From Pseudomonadota bacterium (GTDB lineage Bacteria; Pseudomonadota; Alphaproteobacteria; Rhizobiales; Hyphomicrobiaceae): DNA of 5,100 nucleotides. Below the pieces are notes generated by a model. That model worked only from the letters and a program-made list of their open reading frames with translations, was not told the DNA's origin and searched no databases. Positions 1 to 5,100 of the stretch are shown piece after piece. Each line of letters starts with the position of its first letter. The first letter of the stretch is position 1. The DNA lies in the NCBI GenBank assembly GCA_023416575.1, contig JAEZHL010000136.1, positions 1 to 5,100 on the forward strand. The letters run 5' to 3'. The position numbers and the translations under genes were made by a program.

Positions 1-2
1 CT

Positions 3-749
3 GGGGCGAAGTCGCTGGTCGACACGATCCAAGCTCGACGTGGCGGAGGCGGTTTTGCGATGCGCGGCCCGGGCCGCGTGTCCGGCTTCCGAGGTGCATC
101 GATGCGCGGTTTCGGTCCCGGCAGAGCAGCCTACGGAGGTCGCGCGTTCCGCCCCGCCTTCTACGGTCCACGCCGCGTCAACAGAGCCGCCTTCTGGGGT
201 CCTCGACGTATCAATCGCGTCGGCTATCTAGGCCCACGTCGCTTCTACGGCGCCCGTTACTGGGGACCGCGGCGGTTCTATCGCACCCGCTATTGGGGAC
301 CGCGCCGCTTCTACGGCGTCCGTTATTGGGGTCCGCGGCGGTTCTATGGCGCCCGCTTCTGGGGACCACGCCGCTTCTACGGCGTCCGCTACTGGGGTCC
401 GCGGCGGTTCTATAGGCCCGCATATTGGGGACCGCGCCGCTTCTACCGCACCACCTACTGGAGCGGACCGCGCTTCTATCGTCCGTCCTATTACCGGTCG
501 GCCGTAGGTTGTGCATGCCCGAGCTACTACAGGCCCACGAGCTACTGGGGCGCCTCGTACTATCGACCCATGAGTTACTGGGGTCCCTCGTACTATGGCG
601 CGACGAGCTATTGGGGCGCACCGTCATACAGTCCAACAGTCGCCTACTGGAACTCCGCGCCGGCACTCGGAGCAGCCCCGCCGCGCTACTCGGCCGCTGG
701 CACGTACATCGCGCGTCCGCGCGTCTACTGGTCAGCTCCGCTCGACTAG
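3..749 (+). CDS. Arg/Tyr/Trp-rich 11-residue-repeat protein, 5' end outside window
   Basis: I do not recognise a named family. The frame is open from the window edge to a TAG at 747-749. An ATG at 60 with GGAGG at 45-49 could start a 229-residue protein. However, the in-frame codons before it read GAKSLVDTIQARRGGGGFA, which resembles the start of a mature exported protein after a signal peptide, so I think the true start lies upstream of the window. Numbering from the ATG at 60: residues 1-35 are Gly/Arg-rich; 36-134 are nine 11-residue units ending mostly in YW; 135-145 is a transition unit; 153-197 is a second array of SYYxxxSYW-type units; the tail is Pro/Ala/Tyr-rich. From residue 1 on there is no Lys, His, Glu or Gln and only one Asp (the last residue), so the protein is very basic through Arg alone. 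There are two Cys (151, 153). The gene converges on coaA and shares the gap 750-833. An exported or envelope-associated, nucleic-acid- or polyanion-binding protein is possible but purely inferred. Confidence 0.72.
   Translation, partial: GAKSLVDTIQARRGGGGFAMRGPGRVSGFRGASMRGFGPGRAAYGGRAFRPAFYGPRRVNRAAFWGPRRINRVGYLGPRRFYGARYWGPRRFYRTRYWGPRRFYGVRYWGPRRFYGARFWGPRRFYGVRYWGPRRFYRPAYWGPRRFYRTTYWSGPRFYRPSYYRSAVGCACPSYYRPTSYWGASYYRPMSYWGPSYYGATSYWGAPSYSPTVAYWNSAPALGAAPPRYSAAGTYIARPRVYWSAPLD
165..461 (+). repeat. Nine tandem 33-bp units encoding GPRRFYxxxYW
   Basis: Nine in-frame units of exactly 33 bp start at 165, 198, 231, 264, 297, 330, 363, 396 and 429. Every unit begins GPRR. Units 1-2 are the most divergent (GPRRVNRAAFW, GPRRINRVGYL) and units 3-9 all carry GPRRFY. 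Within units 3-9 the codons alternate strictly between CGCCGCTTCTAC-like (units 3, 5, 7, 9) and CGGCGGTTCTAT (units 4, 6, 8). This gives a 66-bp higher-order period on top of the 33-bp one. Confidence 0.95.
516..650 (+). repeat. Second tandem array, four Arg-poor SYYxxxSYW units
   Basis: Four consecutive units encode CPSYYRPTSYW, GASYYRPMSYW, GPSYYGATSYW and GAPSYSPTVAYW. The period is 11 residues, with 12 in the last unit. The terminal YW of the first array is kept, but the Arg-Arg pair is replaced by Ser-Tyr and the aromatic pair moves one residue earlier. A hybrid unit (SGPRFYRPSYY, residues 135-145) joins the two arrays, which suggests divergence from a common repeat. Confidence 0.85.
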
Positions 750-796
750 GCCACTCGGCCGCTAGGCCGTTCGGTAATCGACAGACCGACAACATC

Positions 797-823
797 AACG
801 CCGCCTCTACCCGGGGCGGCGTT
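797..823. terminator. GC-rich stem-loop between convergent genes
   Basis: AACGCCGCC (797-805) pairs perfectly with GGCGGCGTT (815-823), giving a 9-bp stem. It may extend by a U-G and a C-G pair to leave a 5-base loop. It lies 47 bases after the stop of the repeat protein and just past the coaA stop on the other strand, so it could serve both genes. The T-tract is short on both sides (GTTT at 821-824 on +, GTT then GATGTT on -), so termination strength is uncertain. A smaller hairpin, CGGCC-GCTA-GGCCG, sits at 756-769. Confidence 0.6.
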
Positions 824-834
824 TCCCGTGAAAC
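821..834. promoter_or_regulatory. parS: Degenerate parS-like site (13 of 14)
   Basis: The sequence GTTTCCCGTGAAAC matches the parS core GTTTCACGTGAAAC at 13 of 14 positions; the only change is A to C at position 6. Including one flanking base on each side (C and T), it differs from the perfect site inside rsmG at one of 16 positions. Its last base is part of the coaA stop codon and its first three bases are the end of the terminator stem. Binding by ParB is likely to be weaker than at the perfect site, but this is inferred. Confidence 0.5.
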
Positions 835-1814
835 TAAAGCTTCCTTAGGGAAACGCTCTCGATCCGATGGTTCGAGTCCTTACGCAGGATCAGGCTTGCC
901 CGCTGCCTGGTCGGGAGGATGTTCTCCTCCAGGTTCTTCAAGTTGATCGTGCGCCAAATCTCCATGGCGCGGGCCCGCGCGGCGTCCACCGCCAAGCTAG
1001 CGTACCGGTGGAAGTAGGCGCCGGGATCGCGAAACGCCGTCGTCCGTAGCTTCATGAAGCGAGCGACGTACCATTCCTCGATCACCTGCGGGTCTGCGTC
1101 GATGTAGATCGAGAAGTCGAAGAAATCGGACACGAACGGGATTGCCTTGCCGTCGCGCGGCAACCGCGCGGGCTGCAGCACATTCAATCCCTCGACGATG
1201 AGAATGTCAGGCCGTTCGACCACGACCATCTGACCGGGCAGTATATCGTAATGGAAGTGCGAGTAGACCGGTGCCTCCACGCGCTCCCGGCCTGATTTCA
1301 CATCCGCCAGGAAGTTGAGCAGCCGGGCAGTATCAAAGCTCTCCGGAAATCCCTTCCGGTTCATGATGCCGCGCGCGTCGAGCTCGGCGTTCGGCAGGAG
1401 GAAGCCATCGGTGGTCACGAGATCCACGCGCGGATGATCCGGCCAGCGTGCCAGCAGCGCGCGCAGCACGCGCGCCGTCGTGCTCTTGCCGACCGCAACC
1501 GATCCCGCCACACCGAGGATGAACGGCACCTTGCCATCCCGGCGGCCGAGAAACCGCGACGTCACCGCATGCAGTTCCTGGGCCGCTGCCACATACAGGT
1601 TCAGCAGGCGCGACATCGGAAGGTAGATCTGCTCGACCTCCTCCATCGACAGTTCCTGCATGAGACCGGAAAGCTGCTCCAGATCCCGCTCGACGAGGGT
1701 CATCGGCGTGTCGGCACGCAGTCGCGCCCATTCCTCGCGATCGAAGACCCGATAGGGAGAAAACTGAAGCGTAGACCGGTTCGCCATCTCTTGCCGAAGC
1801 GCCGCGAGGGTCAT
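834..1814 (-). CDS. coaA: Type I pantothenate kinase
   Basis: CoaA phosphorylates pantothenate with ATP to 4'-phosphopantothenate, the first and usually rate-controlling step of cytoplasmic coenzyme A synthesis. The 326-residue length fits the type I family (E. coli about 316). Visible motifs in order are the P-loop GVAGSVAVGKST (101-112), TTDGF (134-138), NRKGFPESFD (152-161), YSHFHYD (184-190, aligning with the E. coli substrate-pocket YSH region), VEGLNVLQ (207-214), WYVARFMKLR (248-257) and the family's C-terminal NILPTRQRASLIL (298-310). The ATG overlaps the hisE stop as ATGA, so translation is probably coupled; the upstream Shine-Dalgarno is weak (GGGCAGG), which agrees with coupling. 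All key motifs are intact. The family is known to be feedback-inhibited by CoA; the sequence does not test this. The stop is TAG, abutting the parS-like site. Confidence 0.97.
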   Translation of the reverse strand: MTLAALRQEMANRSTLQFSPYRVFDREEWARLRADTPMTLVERDLEQLSGLMQELSMEEVEQIYLPMSRLLNLYVAAAQELHAVTSRFLGRRDGKVPFILGVAGSVAVGKSTTARVLRALLARWPDHPRVDLVTTDGFLLPNAELDARGIMNRKGFPESFDTARLLNFLADVKSGRERVEAPVYSHFHYDILPGQMVVVERPDILIVEGLNVLQPARLPRDGKAIPFVSDFFDFSIYIDADPQVIEEWYVARFMKLRTTAFRDPGAYFHRYASLAVDAARARAMEIWRTINLKNLEENILPTRQRASLILRKDSNHRIESVSLRKL

Positions 1815-2143
1815 GACCTGCCCACAGTGCCACGCGCGGCCTTCTCAGCCAGTCCCGACGTCCCCATGCGGCCTTCGAGCCGCGCCAGGACATCCGCCCA
1901 CGCAATACCCCGGCATTCCAGGAGGACAAGGAGGTGATAAAGCAGATCGGCCGCTTCCCCGGTCAAAGCCGCGTCATCCTGGCTGACCCCGGCGATGACG
2001 GTCTCGATGGCCTCTTCGCCGAGCTTCCGGGCGCACCGTTCCGGGCCTGAGTCGAGCAGCTGGCGGGTATAGGAGCGGTCCGCATCCTCGGATCGGCGCT
2101 GCCGGATCGTGGCAGCTAGCCGCGCAAGCACATCCTCACTCAT
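1811..2143 (-). CDS. hisE: Phosphoribosyl-ATP pyrophosphatase
   Basis: HisE hydrolyses phosphoribosyl-ATP to phosphoribosyl-AMP and pyrophosphate, the second step of histidine synthesis in the cytoplasm. The 110-residue protein is a stand-alone HisE (no fused HisI domain), of normal length. It is an all-alpha NTP pyrophosphatase of the MazG type. SYTRQLL (24-30) and KLGEEAIE (40-47) are diagnostic, and the metal-binding pattern EExxE (43-47) followed by ExxD (63-66) is complete, with ADLLYHLLVLL following. The ATG at 2143 is well supported by GGAG seven bases upstream. It overlaps coaA by four bases. No other his gene is in the window; in many alphaproteobacteria hisE follows hisF, so here the hisE-coaA pair seems detached from the rest of the pathway, or the window just does not show it. 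Confidence 0.96.
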   Translation of the reverse strand: MSEDVLARLAATIRQRRSEDADRSYTRQLLDSGPERCARKLGEEAIETVIAGVSQDDAALTGEAADLLYHLLVLLECRGIAWADVLARLEGRMGTSGLAEKAARGTVGRS

Positions 2144-2150
2144 TCACGAA

Positions 2151-2154
2151 CTCC
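2151..2154 (-). promoter_or_regulatory. Ribosome binding site of hisE
   Basis: GGAG on the minus strand lies seven bases before the ATG at 2143, a normal spacing that fixes the hisE start. Confidence 0.6.
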
Positions 2155-2181
2155 AACCCGCGCCCCGCGGCAGCGTCGGGA

Positions 2182-2210
2182 CATTCACCCGCTCTCATGG
2201 AGGACGTCAA
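2182..2210 (-). promoter_or_regulatory. Possible hisE-coaA promoter
   Basis: The 103-base gap between parB and hisE is the only stretch between the two groups that could hold a promoter. On the minus strand TTGACG (2210-2205) is a good -35 match. Seventeen bases later comes TGAATG (2187-2182), a poor -10 match. The rest of the gap holds CCGGAACCGG (2231-2240) and a CGAAAG-type short repeat (2215-2230), but no T-rich terminator for parB. Read-through from parB therefore cannot be excluded. Confidence 0.22.
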
Positions 2211-2246
2211 GCGTCGCTTTCGCTTTCGCGCCGGTTCCGGTCAGCC

Positions 2247-3128
2247 TTACTGCTCGATCTGAGGCGGACCGGACAGGCGCATCCGGATGTAATCCAGCTG
2301 ATCGTAGTTGCCGTACTTGATCACGAGCAGGCCACTCTCACCCGATCCGCGCTTGATCTCGACCTTGAGGCCGAGCACGTCCGTCAGCTCCTTCTCGAAC
2401 GCGAGCGTATCGGCATTCTTCTCTCGTCCCCGACGGCTCGGCTGGCTGATGTCGCCGGCCTGAACCAACGCTTCGACCTCGCGCACGTTCATGTCGCGCT
2501 CGATGATCCGCTGGGCCAGGGCCTCCGCGTCCTCCCGCCCGACGAGCGCGCGAGCATGACCGGCGGTCAACTTGCCCTCCTGGACGAGAGCCTGCACGGA
2601 GTCCGGCAGCTTCAGCAGCCGCAGGGTATTCGCCAGATGGCTTCGGCTCTTGCCGATCACCTCGGCCAACTGATCCTGCGTATAGCCGAACCGCTCGATC
2701 AGCTCTCGATAGCCACCAGCCTCCTCGATCGCATTCAGGTCGGCGCGCTGAACGTTCTCGATGATACCGAGTTCGAGCACCTCCTGATCGTTCAAATCGC
2801 GAACGATCACCGGCATGCTGTGAAGGTTGGCGCGCTGGGCGGCCCGCCAGCGACGCTCACCAGCTACGATCTCGTAGCCGCCGGCGATCCGGTCTGGCCG
2901 CACGACGATCGGCTGAACAAGGCCCTTCTGGCGGATGGAGTCCGCCAGCTCGACCAAATCCTCTTCCTTGAATTCCCGGCGCGGATTGAGCTTACCGCCC
3001 CGGATTTGGTCGATGGGAACGATACGCTGCTCGCCCTCCGGAGGTAGTTTCGTTTCTGCCAGGACAGGATCGCCGATCAGAGATGCGAGACCCCTGCCGA
3101 GTCGGCTCTTCTGAAGTGGAGCAGCCAT
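2247..3128 (-). CDS. parB: Chromosome-partitioning protein ParB
   Basis: ParB binds parS and, with CTP, forms a sliding clamp that spreads and bridges DNA near the origin; it stimulates ParA ATPase. The 293 residues show the expected order: ParA-activating N-terminal LGRGLASLIG (10-19); the CTP-binding/hydrolysis domain with GERRWRA (90-96) and ENVQR (124-128); the helix-turn-helix region TQDQLAEVIGKSRSHLANTLRLLKLP (positions 150-175; here only the key GKSRSH is needed, 159-164); LTAGHARAL (187-195); and a C-terminal dimerisation segment (about 238-293). The ATG follows parA by 38 bases, preceded by AAGGGAACGGAA as Shine-Dalgarno. It is co-transcribed with parA. By alignment from memory to Caulobacter ParB, the four parS-specificity positions read R162, T168, K173, G190. 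Three are ParB-like, and K173 replaces the usual Ala. Stop TAA. This is the chromosomal type rather than a plasmid type, judging from the neighbours. Confidence 0.98.
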   Translation of the reverse strand: MAAPLQKSRLGRGLASLIGDPVLAETKLPPEGEQRIVPIDQIRGGKLNPRREFKEEDLVELADSIRQKGLVQPIVVRPDRIAGGYEIVAGERRWRAAQRANLHSMPVIVRDLNDQEVLELGIIENVQRADLNAIEEAGGYRELIERFGYTQDQLAEVIGKSRSHLANTLRLLKLPDSVQALVQEGKLTAGHARALVGREDAEALAQRIIERDMNVREVEALVQAGDISQPSRRGREKNADTLAFEKELTDVLGLKVEIKRGSGESGLLVIKYGNYDQLDYIRMRLSGPPQIEQ

Positions 3129-3166
3129 TGTCGTTCCGTTCCCTTGAAGACTTCAGCGCAACGAGT

Positions 3167-3997
<831 letters not shown>

Positions 3998-4000
3998 GGC

Positions 4001-4672
4001 TCAACCCTCCGTCTTGGCTGCCACATTGCGGACCACGGCAATCTGGCCGCTCGGATCCGTCTGGCTCGGGACGAGCGAGACGTCGAAGCGCCAGTGCCCC
4101 CTTGCATCGTCGATTTCGCCGTGAATATCGCGCCCCTTCAGGAACAACCCAACTGTCTGGGGGGCGAAGAACGGAGCCGCCAGACCAAGCAGGCGACTTA
4201 ACGGAGCAAGGGCACGCACCGTGACCACATCCACTTGCCCTACTTTACGCTGAGTCTCGGCGTTTTCGATCCTTGTCGACAGGATGTCCACAGGTGCCCC
4301 GGTCTGGCGCGCGACTTCCCGCAGAAATGCCGCCTTCCGGTTGTCGCTCTCGAGCAGCGTTACGCGCGGAGGGTGGTGCCGCTCCATCAGAAGAATGGCA
4401 ACGACGAGCCCAGGAAATCCTCCGCCGGAGCCGAGGTCGGCCATGCGCTCTACCGCGTCAGGCACAAGCCCGGCGAGTTGGGCGCTGTCAGCGAAGTGCC
4501 GATGCCAGATCTCCGGAAGCGTCCCGGGAGCGACTAGGTTAACCGCCTTTTGCCACTGTCTCAGCAGCGACTCGTACTTTTCCAAACGCCCGATCGTTTC
4601 ACGTGAAACTCCGAAAGCTTGGCGAAAAGCGTCCGGTCCGTCGATCCGCGTCATGCCGTGCGCGCCGCTCAT
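4001..4672 (-). CDS. rsmG: 16S rRNA (guanine(527)-N7)-methyltransferase RsmG
   Basis: RsmG (GidB) uses S-adenosylmethionine to methylate N7 of G527 in 16S rRNA; loss gives low-level streptomycin resistance in several bacteria. The 223-residue protein is of normal length. Visible family features are WQKAVNLVAPGT (40-51), the alpha-helical entry HRHFADSAQL (57-66), the SAM-binding loop ADLGSGGGFPGL (78-89), the acidic LLESDNRKAAFL (106-117) after the second strand, VTVRALAPL (150-158) and LFLKGRD (176-182). The ATG overlaps the mnmG stop as ATGA. An in-frame ATG at codon 7 is possible but lacks a better ribosome site. Codons for VSRET (22-26) form a perfect parS core, so this part of the gene serves both as coding sequence and as centromere. 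Confidence 0.97.
   Translation of the reverse strand: MSGAHGMTRIDGPDAFRQAFGVSRETIGRLEKYESLLRQWQKAVNLVAPGTLPEIWHRHFADSAQLAGLVPDAVERMADLGSGGGFPGLVVAILLMERHHPPRVTLLESDNRKAAFLREVARQTGAPVDILSTRIENAETQRKVGQVDVVTVRALAPLSRLLGLAAPFFAPQTVGLFLKGRDIHGEIDDARGHWRFDVSLVPSQTDPSGQIAVVRNVAAKTEG
4005..4010 (-). promoter_or_regulatory. Ribosome binding site of parA inside the rsmG end
   Basis: GGAGGG on the minus strand is formed by the last two rsmG codons and sits seven bases before the TTG at 3997. It is the strongest Shine-Dalgarno in the window and decides the non-ATG start of parA. It also implies that parA translation may be coupled to ribosomes finishing rsmG. Confidence 0.65.
4596..4609. promoter_or_regulatory. 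parS: parS centromere core inside rsmG
   Basis: GTTTCACGTGAAAC is a perfect 14-bp palindrome and exactly matches the conserved core of bacterial chromosomal parS. The outer bases are C and T rather than the T and A of the common 16-bp consensus. It lies about 600 bp upstream of parA, in the same operon, within the rsmG codons for VSRET. ParB would load here and spread into parA and parB, possibly affecting their transcription. The exact match and the adjacent parAB make the call firm even without binding data. Confidence 0.93.
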
Positions 4673-5100
4673 GCGCTATCCCGACGTCTCGTGGGGCGCT
4701 TCAGCCGGCTCAGCAAGATCATCAGCGCTGCGGGAGTCATGCCGTCGATCCGCGCGGCCTGGGCCAACGTCGCCGGCCGATGCGCACGCAGCTTTTGACG
4801 GACCTCTCCGGATAGCCCGGGCAAGGTGGCGAAATCGAAGTCGAGCGGGATAGCCACAGCCTCGTCCCGCCGCAGGGCGGCAACGTCTTCTTCCTGACGC
4901 CGGACGTACGACGCATAGCGGGCGTCCACCTCGAGCTGACCCGCAATAGCCGGCGGGAGTGAACCGATCTCCGGCCACACGGTGGTGAGCCGGTCGAGCG
5001 TGACGTCCGGATAAGCTAGCAGCTCGAAGGCCGACCGGCGCCGACCATCCCGATTGATGTCCAGCCCATGCCGCGCCGCTTCATTCGGCGTCAGGGTCAG
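4669..5100 (-). CDS. mnmG: tRNA uridine-5-carboxymethylaminomethyl modification enzyme MnmG, C-terminal part
   Basis: MnmG (GidA), with MnmE, installs the carboxymethylaminomethyl group on wobble uridine 34 of certain tRNAs using FAD and NADH. Only the last 143 codons are in the window; the 5' part, with the FAD-binding domain, lies beyond the right edge. The visible part begins LTLTPNEAARHGLDINRDG and contains RRSAFELLAYP, QLEVDARYASYVRRQEEDV, FATLPGLSGEVRQKL, and RPATLAQAARIDGMTPAALMIL. These are the hallmark of the MnmG helical C-terminal domain that contacts MnmE and tRNA. A GTG at 4980 is internal (TTVWPEIG) and not a start. The TGA stop overlaps the rsmG ATG, which indicates one operon with rsmG. 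Confidence 0.97.
   Translation of the reverse strand: MTLTPNEAARHGLDINRDGRRRSAFELLAYPDVTLDRLTTVWPEIGSLPPAIAGQLEVDARYASYVRRQEEDVAALRRDEAVAIPLDFDFATLPGLSGEVRQKLRAHRPATLAQAARIDGMTPAALMILLSRLKRPTRRRDSA

Noticed and set aside
165..461. Possible CRISPR array because of regular 33-bp repeats
   Set aside because: There are no unique spacers. The repeats are contiguous, in frame, and code for a conserved 11-residue unit.
211..798. 195-codon minus-strand frame across the repeat gene
   Set aside because: Its Arg/Ser-rich repeats are the reverse reading of the 33-bp array; there is no independent coding signal and it would overlap the terminator region.
425..946. 173-codon + frame running from the repeat gene into coaA
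   Set aside because: It is a frame-shifted reading of the repeats and antisense coaA, with no family resemblance.
1333..1929. 198-codon minus-strand frame overlapping hisE and coaA
   Set aside because: It is out of frame with both genes, which have intact diagnostic motifs; no domain is visible.
2231..2240. CCGGTTCCGG palindrome after parB as a terminator
   Set aside because: The stem would have only four pairs with a two-base loop and no T-tract follows, so it is not a convincing terminator.
2109..3047. 312-codon open frame on the + strand opposite parB
   Set aside because: It lies wholly antisense to parB, whose motifs are complete. It has no recognisable domain and is explained by low stop frequency opposite a GC-rich gene.
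4284..4853. 189-codon + frame opposite rsmG and mnmG
   Set aside because: It is antisense to two well-supported genes, has low-complexity Arg/Ser composition and no ribosome site of note.

Overview
The window looks like GC-rich alphaproteobacterial chromosome, close to the replication-origin/segregation locus. The main evidence is the tightly packed minus-strand series mnmG (C-terminal part only), rsmG, parA, parB, followed by hisE and coaA. The alphaproteobacterial reading rests on the style of the MnmG, RsmG and ParB proteins and on the hisE-coaA pair, which I recall from Hyphomicrobiales. The order-level assignment (Hyphomicrobiales, less likely Rhodospirillales) is a guess.

Layout. 1-749 (+) is the 5'-truncated end of an unusual repeat protein: nine 11-residue units of the type GPRRFYxxxYW, then a second, arginine-poor array of the same period. 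750-833 is a short gap between convergent genes. It holds a GC-rich stem-loop terminator fused to a near-perfect copy of the ParB-binding site parS. 834-2143 (-) is hisE-coaA, overlapping by ATGA. 2144-2246 separates them from parB and probably holds the hisE-coaA promoter. 2247-3997 (-) is parB and parA. 4001-4672 (-) is rsmG, with a perfect 14-bp parS core inside its coding sequence. 4669 to the window end (-) is mnmG.

How the genes work together. ParA and ParB with parS form the chromosome partition system: ParB loads on parS as a CTP-dependent clamp and ParA ATPase moves the complex. One site lies just upstream of parA inside rsmG and a degenerate one lies beyond coaA, so the two bracket the parAB-hisE-coaA block. 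MnmG (tRNA wobble uridine modification) and RsmG (16S rRNA methylation) are the usual translation-related partners at this locus. HisE (histidine pathway) and CoaA (coenzyme A pathway) form a separate small metabolic operon.

The segregation and metabolic genes are conventional. The parts worth a second look are the repeat protein with its two-unit (66-bp) alternation and extreme composition, and the degenerate parS-like site whose single change matches the known parS-to-Noc-site difference.
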